Assembly: GCF_036373705.1 (NCBI RefSeq) | Contig: NC_089863.1 | Coordinates: 5,701,357 to 5,765,356 of the forward strand | Source of the DNA: Amia ocellicauda | Taxonomy: Eukaryota; Chordata; Actinopteri; Amiiformes; Amiidae | DNA: 64,000 bases | Direction of reading: 5' to 3' | Part shown: piece after piece, positions 9,338-22,897 of the stretch | How positions within the stretch are numbered: position 1 is the first letter of the stretch | How the letters are laid out: each line of letters starts with the position of its first letter | Position numbers and translations under genes: made by a program | The notes under the pieces: model-generated | What the model was told of the DNA's origin: nothing | The model's input: only the letters and a program-made list of their open reading frames with translations | Database searches by the model: none

Positions 9338-10050
9338 TTATACACATCTGTTGCGTGAAGAATGCTGACCAGCACCAGTCTACTCAAACACTCCAATATC
9401 AGCAACAAACTTAGGTTATGTTATGTTCATTATTATGCAGGAGGTAAACCATCTGGTATTTGAATGAGATGTAATCACTTCCAATAGATAAGACTGTAAC
9501 CTGTCTATCTGAAGATGCAAAAAGGCTTCTCCAAACTCACATGTATATTTATCTATAATCTATATTTATGTTTTATGGAATAAACTTGTTACTTCTTCAT
9601 CGCTGTATCCTGGGATTTACTAAAACCACTACAGATATAAAGAGCGATAATAGTCTTGAATTCAATAAACATGATCCAGTGATTGTGCAGCTCTTGACTG
9701 CAGGTCTCTGCGCATACAGGGTGTTTAATGAGTCGCTGAATCGGCGCTGCTGTTGAAACCGAGACAGTCGATACCATCCCACACAGAGATCACCAGACCA
9801 GCCCACCTGCTCACTGATTGGGTTAGGAAGAACCGTCACTCAAAACTACTCGACCAATGGAGACCCATGATCCACGCCTCCCTGTAAATCCCACCCTCAC
9901 GACAAAACAGCGCCAAAACTCGTAAACGAAAGAAAAAAAATCGAAAGCAAAGAAACTGGCGACGAAAACAAAAAATGCAGCATCACAAGCAAAGACGAGG
10001 GCTGCAGGCCAGTCTTGATAAAGTTTTTTTTTTTTTTGATTTCAATACAT

Positions 10051-10530
10051 TTATTTGTTTTCAATTCTATAAATGTTGCATTCGATTTTTTTATTTTTGA
10101 TCTCAAAATCAATTTTTTGACTAGAGGCAGAGGAGGGTCGTGGTTTGGAGGAGGTGCGACGGCGAGGGCTGACTACCGGAGTACTGGCAGGACCAGCACT
10201 GAAGGGTGCAGCTATCTCTGAAGCTCCAAAGTCAGCCAGCTCCTCAACCAGCCGCTCCCTGAAGGCCAACTGTGTGAGATGCGCCAGCCCTTTCACCTTG
10301 GTCAGGTGCTGGTGCAGGATGAAGGAGTTGACGACAGCAGTGTCCACAAAGTGGTAAAAGAGGGTCTTGTACCACTTCATGGTCTTCTGCAGGACATGGC
10401 AGTAGCCGACCAGAGCATCGGACAGGTCGACGCCCCCAATTCCAGCAGTGTAGTCCTTCACGGCACAAGGGATGGGGACATCTTTCCGTATCCAAGCTCC
10501 ATTCTCCTTCACTCGGCGATTGGCAAAGTC
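10051..10530 (-). pseudogene. piggyBac transposase fragment (copy 3a)
   Basis: Open type A copy. It has a silent change (CATCTTTCCG on the plus strand) shared only with the first copy of unit 11. Confidence 0.83.
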
Positions 10531-11144
10531 ATATAGATATTAATTCATACATACAGTTAGGTCCATAACTGGGTAGATGAGTAGTGGAGGACACCGTGAG
10601 CACACTGGCCTGGTCTGGCTACCCAAGTAGGGGTACTGATGCAGAGGTTCCTAGGGGCAGCCATGGGGGAGGAGCAATGGCAGGTAGCGGTCCTCAGGCC
10701 ACTGCAGGAGGAGCTGCTGACGTGGCACCAGTGGATCACAAAGACAGTGCAACACCTCCACTAGGGTTTCTACAGGGCCAGTGCCGATGAGATGTGGAAG
10801 ACTTCTGCCGACTGGCAGATGCAAGACGCTGAATCGGCGCTGCTGTTGAAACCGAGACAGTCGATACCATCCCACACAGAGATCACCAGACCAGCCCACC
10901 TGCTCACAGATTGGGTTAGGAAGAACCGTCAATCAAAACTACTGGACCAATGGAGAGCCGAGATCCACGCCTCCCTGTAAATCCCACCCTCACGACAAAA
11001 CAGCGCCAAAACTCGTAAACGAAAGAAAAAAATCAAAAGCAAAGAAACGGGCGACGAAAACAAAATTGCAGCATCGCAAGCAAAGACGGGGGCTGCAGGC
11101 CAGTTTTGATAAAGTTTTTTTTTTTTTTTTTGCTTTCGATACAT

Positions 11145-11624
11145 TTATTTGTTTTCAATTCTATAAATGTTGCATTCGATTTTTTTATTTTTGATCTCAA
11201 AATCAATTTTTTGACTAGAGGCAGAGGAGGGTCGTGGTTTGGAGGAGGTGCGACGGCGAGGGCTGACTACCGGAGTACTGGCAGGACCAGCACTGAAGGG
11301 TGCTGCTATCTCTGAAGCTCCAAAGTCAGCCAGCTCCTCAACCAGCCGCTCCCTGAAGGCCAACTGTGTGAGATGCGCCAGCCCTTTCACCTTGGTCAGG
11401 TGCTGGTGCAGGATGAAGGAGTTGACGACAGCAGTGTCCACAAAGTGGTAAAAGAGGGTCTTGTACCACTTCATGGTCTTCTGCAGGACATGGCAGTAGC
11501 CAAGCAGAGCATCGGACAGGTCGACGCCCCCAATTCCAGCAGTGTAGTCCTTCACGGCACAAGGGATGGGGACATCCTTCCGTATCCAAGCTCCATTCTC
11601 CTTCACTCGGCGATTGGCAAAGTC
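11145..11624 (-). pseudogene. piggyBac transposase fragment (copy 3b)
   Basis: Open type B copy with the type B replacement Val to Leu (DALLGY). Confidence 0.83.
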
Positions 11625-12861
11625 ATATAGATATATATACATACATACAGTTAGGTCCATAACTGGGTAGATGAGCAGCGGAGGACACCGTGGGCACACT
11701 GGCCTGGTCTGGCTACCCAAGTAGGGGTACTGATGCGGAGGTTCCTAGGGGCAGCCATGGGGGAAGAGCATTGGCAGGTAGCGGTCCTCAGGCCACTGCA
11801 GGAGGAGCTGCTGACGTGGCACCAGTGCATCACAAAGACAGTGCAACACCACCACTAGGGTTTCTACAGGGCCAGTGCCGATGAGATGTGGAAGACTTCT
11901 GCCGACTGGCCAGGAATTGAGAGGAAGGGATTGTGACTGGGTAGCTGAGTTGGCGTGAAGCAGAGAGTGTGTGCCAATGCTATGCGGGAGCGAGCGCCTG
12001 TGTGATAGAGAGCAGAATAGAGTGAGATAGGGAGTTAAGTGTAATTGTTTGGGCGTGGGTCTCAGCCGATAGGGGCCTTTTAGATTGTGTTTTTTAAGGC
12101 CAATAAACCTTCCTGACGTTGCTTTATACTTGTTGTCTGCTAAAGGAAAAAGACCCCCGCTTGCTACAATACTTTTGTTTGTTAACTTTCGAACTTTGGA
12201 TTCACTTGACAATAGTACGTCCACCTGCTTCCGCAGTCAGTGCACCAGTCACAATCATAGATTTTATAGATTTGCTTTAACCCTGGCCAGTAGGAATTCG
12301 ACCTGCCCACATCAAACATCTGCGTCTCTCTGCCCCCGCCCCTCCCCCAAGGCATCGCAGGCTGGCAGGCAGCACAGACACAAGGCTGCGCGCACACAAG
12401 AGCAAACCCACAAGCAGTGACCACATAGATACAGAATACTTTGTAAAAAATAATCCCAATGCTGGACGGGCCCCTTCGCTGGCTGGGGCCCCGGGACTCG
12501 AGCCCTGGTAAGCCCTTGCAATAAGTAAGCCTGACTACACCTATACTTAAGAATTAAACCGGCTCATCGTTATTGAAAGCGAAGAAAATGTGAACAATCT
12601 TCTGTTTTTCACTTCTGACAGATTACATACAAATTTAAATACATTCGCTACATCATGAATGAACCAACTGGCAATATATTGTCTTTGAAATGAACTTTAC
12701 ACCATTCCGCGATACAGCGAATAAAAAGCCTATCATTGAACTTTTATAACGTATATTTTGAAAACAACCACAGTCATACATACAACCTGCTACTTGAGAA
12801 ACATAAATATTCTACTTTTCAGTACATCTAAACATTTGAATAAGTCGTGAAGTGAACTTAC

Positions 12862-13095
12862 TTTAAGCGCACTCTTCGGTCTGAAGTCATCTGAGGAGCC
12901 TTTTCTCAAAGTGGTCTGAAGGAAGAGCACTCGAGCGCTTTCAAATAATGAATCTGGGAACATCTGTGACAGTATCAAACACGTGTTTAATGATTTATTA
13001 TCCATTATTCGAGTTGCATACTGCAACTTCGGAGTCCTATACGACAAGGTCAGTGTGGAACCGTGTATGCATGTCGTTATCCATCCAACACAAAA
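12862..13095 (-). other. Exon-like open frame (unit 3)
   Basis: Same frame and donor as in unit 1. Confidence 0.3.
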
Positions 13096-13256
13096 CTATA
13101 ATCGTGACTTTTGATCTTTAAAAAACATTGCTCGTGCCACTTTCCTTATGAATACGTTAATAAATAATCGAAGTCTTGTGGAGCTTACATCAGTTCATAA
13201 TGACACAATCTGTTCCATATTTTGGATCTTTCTATCTCACGAGCAAAGTCACCGCT

Positions 13257-13328
13257 TCCCTGGTGGTCTAGTGGTTAGGATTTGGCGCTCTCACCGCCGC
13301 GGCCCGGGTTCGATTCCTGGTCAGGGAA
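13257..13328 (+). tRNA. tRNA-Glu-CTC: tRNA-Glu (CTC), unit 3, two changes
   Basis: Has T27 (U-G pair) as in unit 1, plus C to T at position 63 (CCTGG), making a G-U pair in the T stem. Likely still foldable. Followed by GCTCTTTCCC without a T4 run. Confidence 0.9.
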
Positions 13329-13963
13329 CTCGCTCTTTCCCACCCCTTCCATAAACGAATGGAAAATCAATAAATCAAATCTATTTAGAGTGCATGTTAT
13401 CAAATATGTATTTCCTGACTTCCTGTTTCAATCCTTGTAATGAGGGTGGGAGGTGCTGTATTGTGAGAAGAAGGGCCATGTGCGCTGCTTGCAAAATGCA
13501 GGATGCGAAGGTAGCACATTACAAAGGATTGAGGGAGAGAGACGATACTGCATTTCATAATACATCTTGAGACAGGTGTGAATTCTCACACTGTCAGAGA
13601 GTTGGTGCTGTCTTGGAAATATTACAGTGGTGGGTCCAAGGAGACACTTTTGTAAGTCAATCTTATTTGCACGCTTGTATTATTTCATGCTAATTTGTCT
13701 TTGAGTGACCATCTAGGGAGGCATGTAAGAAATGCTGGAAATAAACTCATTCATGAACGGAAAAGATGTTCAGTTAAACTTCCGCAGTTTATTGTTAACC
13801 TATTTCTTGCTTTAATTTACTAATGTGATCTTTATAAGTGACATGGGAATCGAGAATTAGTCAAAGGTATTGAAGAGGTTACTACTGTAATTTGTGAGTT
13901 GTTGATTACTATAGAGGGAGGGCTGGAAGACTTAAGGGGATCTAAAATATACATTCTTTTTTT

Positions 13964-14358
13964 GTTTTGATTAGAGAAACATTGGTTTGAGCACCAGTTG
14001 AGCTTAAAACGTTTGAATTTAGGAGGAGATTAAGGTTAACCATCAACGGCTTTAAGGAAATCCCTGGTTTTGTTGTCCGTGAGAGCTGTTTGTATGTGTT
14101 CAGTTAGCAGTAAAGTGGCTGATGCAAGACGATCTTTTTGTGCAAAAGACAAACTGATTTTCAGATTCTGATTCTGAGATTCTAAATAAAAAACTGGCCA
14201 GTAAGTATTTTTCCAAATATTTTTTAGAACAGGTACAATGCTGATGGGTCTGTAGTTCGAAATGTGTTCTTTAATCAGATGGGGGTGATCAAGCCTTTCT
14301 TACAAATGGGATGAGTGTTATTTAAGATGCAAAGATTAGTAATGTGATGAATAATATT
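13964..14358 (-). mobile_element. LINE reverse-transcriptase fragment (unit 4, main)
   Basis: Same fragment at the normal place. A private ATCTATTGCG lies at its 5' side. Confidence 0.75.
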
Positions 14359-15071
14359 TTATACACATCTATTGCGTGAAGAATGCTGACCAGCACCAGT
14401 CTACTCAAACACTCCAATATCAGCAACAAACTTAGGTTATGTTATGTTCATTATTATGCAGGAGGTAAACCATCTGGTATTTGAATGAGATGTAATCACT
14501 TCCAATAGATAAGACTGTAACCTGTCTATCTGAAGATGCAAAAAGGCTTCTCCAAACTCACATGTATATTTATCTATAATCTATATTTATGTTTTATGGA
14601 ATAAACTTGTTACTTCTTCATCGCTGTATCCTGGGATTTACTAAAACCACTACAGATATAAAGAGCGATAATAATCTTGAATTCAATAAACATGATCCAG
14701 TGATTGTGCAGCTCTTGACTGCAGGTCTCTGCGCATACAGGGTGTTTAATGAGTCGCTGAATCGGCGCTGCTGTTTAAACCGAGACAGTCGATACCATCC
14801 CACACAGAGATCACCAGACCAGCCCACCTGCTCACTGATTGGGTTAGGAAGAACCGTCACTCAAAACTACTCGACCAATGGAGACCCATGATCCACGCCT
14901 CCCTGTAAATCCCACCCTCACAACAAAACAGCGACAAAACTCGTAAACGAAAGAAAAAAAATCGAAAGCAAAGAAACTGGCGACGAAAACAAAAAATGCA
15001 GCATCACAAGCAAAGACGAGGGCTGCAGGCCAGTCTTGATAAAGTTTTTTTTTTTTTTGATTTCAATACAT

Positions 15072-15551
15072 TTATTTGTTTTCAATTCTATAAATGTTGC
15101 ATTCGATTTTTTTATTTTTGATCTCAAAATCAATTTTTTGACTAGAGGCAGAGGAGGGTCGTGGTTTGGAGGAGGTGCGACGGCGAGGGCTGACTACCGG
15201 AGTACTGGCAGGACCAGCACTGAAGGGTGCTGCTATCTCTGAAGCTCCAAAGTCAGCCAGCTCCTCAACCAGCCGCTCCCTGAAGGCCAACTGTGTGAGA
15301 TGCGCCAGCCCTTTCACCTTGGTCAGCTGCTGGTGCAGGATGAAGGAGTTGACGACAGCAGTGTCCACAAAGTGGTAAAAGAGGGTCTTGTACCACTTCA
15401 TGGTCTTCTGCAGGACATGGCAGTAGCCGACCAGAGCATCGGACAGGTCGACGCCCCCAATTCCAGCAGTGTAGTCCTTCACGGCACAAGGGATGGGGAC
15501 ATCCTTCCGTATCCAAGCTCCATTCTCCTTCACTCGGCGATTGGCAAAGTC
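15072..15551 (-). pseudogene. piggyBac transposase fragment (copy 4a)
   Basis: Open type A copy with His to Gln (HQQLTK), shared with the first copy of unit 5. Confidence 0.83.
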
Positions 15552-16165
15552 ATATAGATATTAATTCATACATACAGTTAGGTCCATAACTGGGTAGATG
15601 AGTAGTGGAGTACACCGTGAGCACACTGGCCTGGTCTGGCTACCCAAGTAGGGGTACTGATGCAGAGGTTCCTAGGGGCAGCCATGGGGTAGGAGCAATG
15701 GCAGGTAGCGGTCCTCAGGCCACTGCAGGAGGAGCTGCTGACGTGGCACCAGTGGATCACAAAGACAGTGCAACACCTCCACTAGGGTTTCTACAGGGCC
15801 AGTGCCGATGAGATGTGGAAGACTTCTGCCGACTGGCAGATGCAAGACGCTGAATCGGCGCTGCTGTTGAAACCGAGACAGTCGATACCATCCCACACAG
15901 AGATCACCAGACCAGCCCACCTGCTCACTGATTGGGTTAGGAAGAACCGTCACTCAAAACTACTGGACCAATGGAGAGCCGAGATCCACGCCTCCCTGTA
16001 AATCCCACCCTCACGACAAAACAGCGCCAAAACTCGTAAACGAAAGAAAAAAATCAAAAGCAAAGAAACGGGCGACGAAAACAAAATTGCAGCATCGCAA
16101 GCAAAGACGGGGGCTGCAGGCCAGTTTTGATAAAGTTTTTTTTTTTTTTTTTGCTTTCGATACAT

Positions 16166-16645
16166 TTATTTGTTTTCAATTCTATAAATGATGCATTCGA
16201 TTTTTTTATTTTTGATCTCAAAATCAATTTTTTGACTAGAGGCAGAGGAGGGTCGTGGTTTGGAGGAGGTGCGACGGCGAGGGCTGACTACCGGAGTACT
16301 GGCAGGACCAGCACTGAAGGGTGCTGTTATCTCTGAAGCTCCAAAGTCAGCCAGCTCCTCAACCAGCCGCTCCCTGAAGGCCAACTGTGTGAGATGCGCC
16401 AGCCCTTTCACCTTGGTCAGGTGCTGGTGCAGGATGAAGGAGTTGACGACAGCAGTGTCCACAAAGTGGTAAAAGAGGGTCTTGTACCACTTCATGGTCT
16501 TCTGCAGGACATGGCAGTAGCCAAGCAGAGCATCGGACAGGTCGACGCCCCCAATTCCAGCAGTGTAGTCCTTCACGGCACAAGGGATGGGGACATCCTT
16601 CCGTATCCAAGCTCCATTCTCCTTCACTCGGCGATTGGCAAAGTC
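16166..16645 (-). pseudogene. piggyBac transposase fragment (copy 4b)
   Basis: Open type B copy (DALLGY) with private Ala to Thr (SEITAPF) and Asn to Ile (ECIIYR). Confidence 0.83.
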
Positions 16646-17882
16646 ATATAGATATATATACATACATACAGTTAGGTCCATAACTGGGTAGATGAGCAGC
16701 GGAGGACACCGTGGGCACACTGGCCTGGTCTGGCTACCCAAGTAGGGGTACTGATGCGGAGGTTCCTAGGGGCAGCCATGGGGGAAGAGCATTGGCAGGT
16801 AGCGGTCCTCAGGCCACTGCAGGAGGAGCTGCTGACGTGGCACCAGTGCATCACAAAGACAGTGCAACACCACCACTAGGGTTTCTACAGGGCCAGTGCC
16901 GATGAGATGTGGAAGACTTCTGCCGACTGGCCAGGAATTGAGAGGAAGGGATTGTGACTGGGTAGCTGAGTTGGCGTGAAGCAGAGAGTGTGTGCCAATG
17001 CTATGCGGGAGCGAGCGCCTGTGTGATAGAGAGCAGAATAGAGTGAGATAGGGAGTTAAGTGTAATTGTTTGGGCGTGGGTCTCAGCCGATAGGGGCCTT
17101 TTAGATTGTGTTTTTTAAGGCCAATAAACCTTCCTGACGTTGCTTTATACTTGTTGTCTGCTAAAGGAAAAAGACCCCCGCTTGCTACAATACTTTTGTT
17201 TGTTAACTTTCGAACTTTGGATTCACTTGACAATAGTACGTCCACCTGCTTCCGCAGTCAGTGCACCAGTCACAATCATAGATTTTATAGATTTGCTTTA
17301 ACCCTGGCCAGTAGGAATTCGACCTGCCCACATCAAACATCTGCGTCTCTCTGCCCCCGCCCCTCCCCCAAGGCATCGCAGGCTGGCAGGCAGCACAGAC
17401 ACAAGGCTGCGCGCACACAAGAGCAAACCCACAAGCAGTGACCACATAGATACAGAATACTTTGTAAAAAATAATCCCAACGCTGGACGGGCCCCTTCGC
17501 TGGCTGGGGCCCCGGGACTCGAGCCCTGGTAAGCCCTTGCAATAAGTAAGCCTGACTACACCTATACTTAAGAATTAAACCGGCTCATCGTTATTGAAAG
17601 CGAAGAAAATGTGAACAATCTTCTGTTTTTCACTTCTGACAGATTACATACAAATTTAAATACATTCGCTACATCATGAATGAACCAACTGGCAATATAT
17701 TGTCTTTGAAATGAACTTTACACCATTCCGCGATACAGCGAATAAAAAGCCTATCATTGAACTTTTATAACGTATATTTTGAAAACAACCACAGTCATAC
17801 ATACAACCTGCTACTTGAGAAACATAAATATTCTACTTTTCAGTACATCTAAACATTTGAATAAGTCGTGAAGTGAACTTAC

Positions 17883-18116
17883 TTTAAGCGCACTCTTCGG
17901 TCTGAAGTCATCTGAGGAGCCTTTTCTCAAAGTGGTCTGAAGGAAGAGCACTCGAGCGCTTTCAAATAATGAATCTGGGAACATCTGTGACAGTATCAAA
18001 CACGTGTTTAATGATTTATTATCCATTATTCGAGTTGCATACTGCAACTTCGGAGTCCTATACGACAAGGTCAGTGTGGAACCGTGTATGCATGTCGTTA
18101 TCCATCCAACACAAAA
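17883..18116 (-). other. Exon-like open frame (unit 4, first)
   Basis: Same frame and donor. The sequence further upstream leads to the truncated tRNA. Confidence 0.3.
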
Positions 18117-18277
18117 CTATAATCGTGACTTTTGATCTTCAAAAAACATTGCTCGTGCCACTTTCCTTATTAATACGTTAATAAATAATCGAAGTCTTGT
18201 GGAGCTTACATCAGTTCATAATGACACAATCTGTTCCATATTTTGGATCTTTCTATCTCACGAGCAAAGTCACCGCT

Positions 18278-18331
18278 TCCCTGGTGGTCTAGTGGTTAGG
18301 ATTCGGCGCTCTCACCGCCGCGGCCCGGGTT
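18278..18331 (+). pseudogene. Truncated tRNA-Glu, unit 4
   Basis: The gene is consensus up to CCCGGGTT and is then joined to LINE sequence. The T loop, the rest of the B box and the 3' acceptor strand are lost, so it cannot yield a tRNA. Confidence 0.95.
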
Positions 18332-18523
18332 TTTCCAAATATTTTTTAGAACAGGTACAATGCTGATGGGTCTGTAGTTCGAAATGTGATCTTTAATCAG
18401 ATGGGGGTGATCAAGCATTTCTTACAAATGGGATGAGTGTTATTTAAGATGCAAAGATTAGTAATGTGATGAATAATATTTTATACACATCTGCTGCGTG
18501 AAGAATGCTGACCAGCACCAGTC
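18331..18523 (-). mobile_element. Misplaced LINE piece inside unit 4
   Basis: A second copy of the NYRPIS/PICKKG part is joined directly to a truncated tRNA on the left and to the tRNA 5' flank on the right. It has private changes (GTGATCTTTAATC, AAGCATTTC). Both joints show 2-3 nt of shared sequence, as in microhomology-mediated joining or template switching. Confidence 0.8.
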
Positions 18524-18711
18524 AAAGTGGTCTGAAGGAAGAGCACTCGAGCGCTTTCAAATAATGAATCGGGGAACATCTGTGACAGTATCAAACACGT
18601 GTTTAATGATTTATTATCCATTATTCGAGTTGCATACTGCAACTTCGGAGTCCTATACGACAAGGTCAGTGTGGAACCGTGTATGGATGTCGTTATCCAT
18701 CCAACACAAAA
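18524..18711 (-). other. Exon-like open frame, truncated (unit 4, second)
   Basis: Partial second copy. It lacks the basic end and the donor because the rearrangement joint at about 18523 replaces them with LINE sequence. Confidence 0.35.
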
Positions 18712-18872
18712 CTATAATCGTGACTTTTGATCTTTAAAAAACATTGCTCGTGCCACTTTCCTTATTAATACGTTAATAAATAATCGAAGTCTTGTGGAGT
18801 TTACATCAGTTCATAATGACACAATCTGTTCCATATTTTGGATCTTTCTATCTCACGAGCGAAGTCACCGCT

Positions 18873-18944
18873 TCCCTGGTGGTCTAGTGGTTAGGATTCG
18901 GCGCTCTCACCGCCGCGGCCCGGGTTCGATTCCCGGTCAGGGAA
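18873..18944 (+). tRNA. tRNA-Glu-CTC: tRNA-Glu (CTC), unit 4
   Basis: Complete consensus gene after a duplicated 5' flank (about 18524-18872). Confidence 0.97.
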
Positions 18945-18949
18945 CTCGC

Positions 18950-18954
18950 TTTTT
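18950..18954 (+). terminator. Pol III terminator T5 (unit 4)
   Basis: Five T, 5 nt after the tRNA. Confidence 0.85.
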
Positions 18955-19601
18955 CCCGCCCCTTCCATAAACGAATGGAAAATCAATAAATCAAAACGAG
19001 CACTAATCACGCTAAGTAGAGTGCATGTTATCAAATATGTATTACCTGACTTCCCGTTTCAATCCTTGTAATGAGGGTGGGAGGTGCTGTATTGTGAGAA
19101 GAAGGGCCATGTGCGCTGCTTGCAAAATGCAGGATGCTAAGGAAGAACATTACAAAGGATTGAGGGAGAGAGACGATACTGCATTTCATAATACATCTTG
19201 AGACAGGTGTGAATTCTCACACTGTCAGAGAGTTGGCGCTGTCTTGGAAATATTACAGTGGTGGGTCCAAGGAGACACTTTTGTAAGTCAATCTTATTTG
19301 CACGCTTGTATTATTTCCTGACGGCTGCTAATTTGTCTTTGAGTGACCATCTAGGGAGGCATGTAAGAAATGCTGGAAATAAACTCATTCATGAACGGAA
19401 AAGATGTTCAGTTAAACTTCCGCAGTTTATTGTTAACCTATTTCTTGCTTTAATTTACTAATGTGATCTTTATAAGTGACATGGGAATCGAGAATTAGTC
19501 AAAGGTATTGAAGAGGTTACTACTGTAATTTGTGAGTTGTTGATTACTGTAGAGGGAGGGCTGGAAGACTTAAGGGGATCTAAAATATACATTCTTCTTT
19601 T

Positions 19602-19996
19602 GTTTTGATTAGAGAAACATTGGTTTGAGCACCAGTTGAGCTTAAAACATTTGAATTTAGGAGGAGATTAAGGTTAACCATCAACGGCTTTAAGGAAATC
19701 CCTGGTTTTGTTGTCCGTGAGAGCTGTTTGTATGTGTTCAGTTAGCAGTAAAGTGGCTGATGCAAGACGATCTTTTGGTGCAAAAGACAAACTGATTTTC
19801 AGATTCTGATTCTGAGATTCTAAATAAAAAACTGGCCAGTAAGTATTTTTCCAAATATTTTTTAGAACAGGTACAATGCTGATGGGTCTGTAGTTCGAAA
19901 TGTGTTCTTTAATCAGATGGGGGTGATCAAGCCTTTCTTACAAATGGGATGAGTGTTATTTAAGATGCAAAGATTAGTAATGTGATGAATAATATT
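19602..19996 (-). mobile_element. LINE reverse-transcriptase fragment (unit 5)
   Basis: Same fragment with private AAAACATTTG and TTTTGGTGC changes. Confidence 0.75.
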
Positions 19997-20709
19997 TTAT
20001 ACACATCTGCTGCGTGAAGAATGCTGACCAGCACCAGTCTACTCAAACACTCCAATATCATCAACAAACTTAGGTTATGTTATGTTCATTATTATGCAGG
20101 AGGTAAACCATCTGGTATTTGAATGAGATGTAATCACTTCCAATAGATAAGACTGTAACCTGTCTATCTGAAGATGCAAAAAGGCTTCTCCAAACTCACA
20201 TGTATATTTATCTATAATCTATATTTATGTTTTATGGAATAAACTTGTTACTTCTTCATCGCTGTATCCTGGGATTTACTAAAACCACTACAGATATAAA
20301 GAGCGATAATAATCTTGAATTCAATAAACATGATCCAGTGATTGTGCAGCTCTTGACTGCACGTCTCTGCGCATACAGGGTGTTTAATGAGTCGCTGAAT
20401 CGGCGCTGCTGTTTAAACCGAGACAGTCGATACCATCCCACACAGAGATCACCAGACCAGCCCACCTGCTCACTGATTGGGTTAGGAAGAACCGTCACTC
20501 AAAACTACTCGACCAATGGAGAGCCATGATCCACGCCTCCCTGTAAATCCCACCCTCACGACAAAACAGCGCCAAAACTCGTAAACAAAAGAAAAAAAAT
20601 CGAAAGCAAAGAAACTGGCGACGAAAACAAAAAATGCAGTATCACAAGCAAAGACGAGGGCTGCAGGCCAGTTTTGATAAAGTTTTTTTTTTTTTTGATT
20701 TCAATACAT

Positions 20710-21189
20710 TTATTTGTTTTCAATTCTATAAATGTTGCATTCGATTTTTTTATTTTTGATCTCAAAATCAATTTTTTGACTAGAGGCAGAGGAGGGTCGT
20801 GGTTTGGAGGAGGTGCGACGGCGAGGGCTGACTACCGGAGTACTGGCAGGACCAGCACTGAAGGGTGCTGCTATCTCTGAAGCTCCAAAGTCAGCCAGCT
20901 CCTCAACCAGCCGCTCCCTGAAGGCCAACTGTGTGAGATGCGCCAGCCCTTTCACCATGGTCAGCTGCTGGTGCAGGATGAAGGAGTTGACGACAGCAGT
21001 GTCCACAAAGTGGTAAAAGAGGGTCTTGTACCACTTCATGGTCTTCTGCAGGACATGGCAGTAGCCGACCAGAGCATCGGACAGGTCGACGCCCCCAATT
21101 CCAGCAGTGTAGTCCTTCACGGCACAAGGGATGGGGACATCCTTCCGTATCCAAGCTCCATTCTCCTTCACTCGGCGATTGGCAAAGTC
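20710..21189 (-). pseudogene. piggyBac transposase fragment (copy 5a)
   Basis: Open type A copy with HQQLTMVKG: the unit 4 His to Gln change plus a private Lys to Met. Confidence 0.83.
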
Positions 21190-21803
21190 ATATAGATATT
21201 AATTCATACATACAGTTAGGTCCATAACTGGGTAGATGAGTAGTGGAGGACACCGTGAGCACACTGGCCTGGTCTGGCTACCCAAGTAGGGGTACTGATG
21301 CGGAGGTTCCTAGGGGCAGCCATGGGGGAGGAGCAATGGCAGGTAGCGGTCCTCAGGCCACTGCAGGAGGAGCTGCTGACGTGGCACCAGTGGATCACAA
21401 AGACAGTGCAACACCTCCACTAGGGTTTCTACAGGGCCAGTGCCGATGAGATGTGGAAGACTTCTGCCGACTGGCAGATGCAAGACGCTGAATCGGCGCT
21501 GCTGTTGAAACCGAGACAGTCGATACCATCCCACACAGAGATCACCAGACCAGCCCACCTGCTCACTGATTGGGTTAGGAAGAACCGTCACTCAAAACTA
21601 CTGGACCAATGGAGAGCCGAGATCCACGCCTCCCTGTAAATCCCACCCTCACGACAAAACAGCGCCAAAACTCGTAAACGAAAGAAAAAAATCAAAAGCA
21701 AAGAAACGGGCGACGAAAACAAAATTGCAGCATCGCAAGCAAAGACGGGGGCTGCAGGCCAGTTTTGATAAAGTTTTTTTTTTTTTTTTTGCTTTCGATA
21801 CAT

Positions 21804-22283
21804 TTATTTGTTTTCAATTCTATAAATGTTGCATTCGATTTTTTTATTTTTGATCTCAAAATCAATTTTTTCACTAGAGGCAGAGGAGGGTCGTGGTTTG
21901 GAGGAGGTGCGACGGCGAGGGCTGACTACCGGAGTACTGGCAGGACCAGCACTGAAGGGTGCTGCTATCTCTGAAGCTCCAAAGTCAGCCAGCTCCTCAA
22001 CCAGCCGCTCCCTGAAGGCCAACTGTGTGAGATGCGCCAGCCCTTTCACCTTGGTCAGGTGCTGGTGCAGGATGAAGGAGTTGACGACAGCAGTGTCCAC
22101 AAAGTGGTAAAAGAGGGTCTTGTACCACTTCATGGTCTTCTGCAGGACATGGCAGTAGCCGACCAGAGCATCGGACAGGTCGACGCCCCCAATTCCAGCA
22201 GTGTAGTCCTTCACGGCACAAGGGATGGGGACATCCTTCCGTATCCAAGCTCCATTCTCCTTCACTCGGCGATTGGCAAAGTC
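21804..22283 (-). pseudogene. piggyBac transposase fragment (copy 5b)
   Basis: Open copy with a type B left part and a type A right part (DALVGY, TTAATTC stretch). It has a private Gln to Glu in the AT-rich tail. Confidence 0.83.
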
Positions 22284-22897
22284 ATATAGATATTAATTCA
22301 TACATACAGTTAGGTCCATAACTGGGTAGATGAGTAGTGGAGGACACCGTGAGCACACTGGCCTGGTCTGGCTACCCAAGTAGGGGTACTGATGCGGAGG
22401 TTCCTAGGGGCAGCCATGGGGGAGGAGCAATGGCAGGTAGCGGTCCTCAGGCCACTGCAGGAGGAGCTGCTGACGTGGCACCAGTGGATCACAAAGACAG
22501 TGCAACACCTCCACTAGGGTTTCTACAGGGCCAGTGCCGATGAGATGTGGAAGACTTCTGCCGACTGGCAGATGCAAGACGCTGAATCGGCGCTGCTGTT
22601 GAAACCGAGACAGTCGATACCATCCCACACAGAGATCACCAGACCAGCCCACCTGCTCACTGATTGGGTTAGGAAGAACCGTCACTCAAAACTACTGGAC
22701 CAATGGAGAGCCGAGATCCACGCCTCCCTGTAAATCCCACCCTCACGACAAAACAGCGCCAAAACTCGTAAACGAAAGAAAAAAATCAAAAGCAAAGAAA
22801 CGGGCGACGAAAACAAAATTGCAGCATCGCAAGCAAAGACGGGGGCTGCAGGCCAGTTTTGATAAAGTTTTTTTTTTTTTTTTTGCTTTCGATACAT

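Larger units (their letters stand above)
8943..13963 (+). repeat. Tandem unit 3 (two inner copies)
   Basis: 5,021 bp. Inner copies span 9734-11910. It shares several private variants with unit 11: GTTGAAACC at the first-copy head, CACAGATTGGG and GTCAATCAAAAC in the second-copy head, and CATCTTTCCG in the first copy. Confidence 0.97.
13964..19601 (+). repeat. Tandem unit 4 (two inner copies, rearranged 3' part)
   Basis: 5,638 bp. Inner copies span 14755-16931. After a truncated tRNA at 18278-18331 a second LINE piece (to about 18523) is followed by a second copy of the tRNA 5' flank and a complete tRNA. This adds about 0.6 kb over a normal two-copy unit. Confidence 0.96.
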
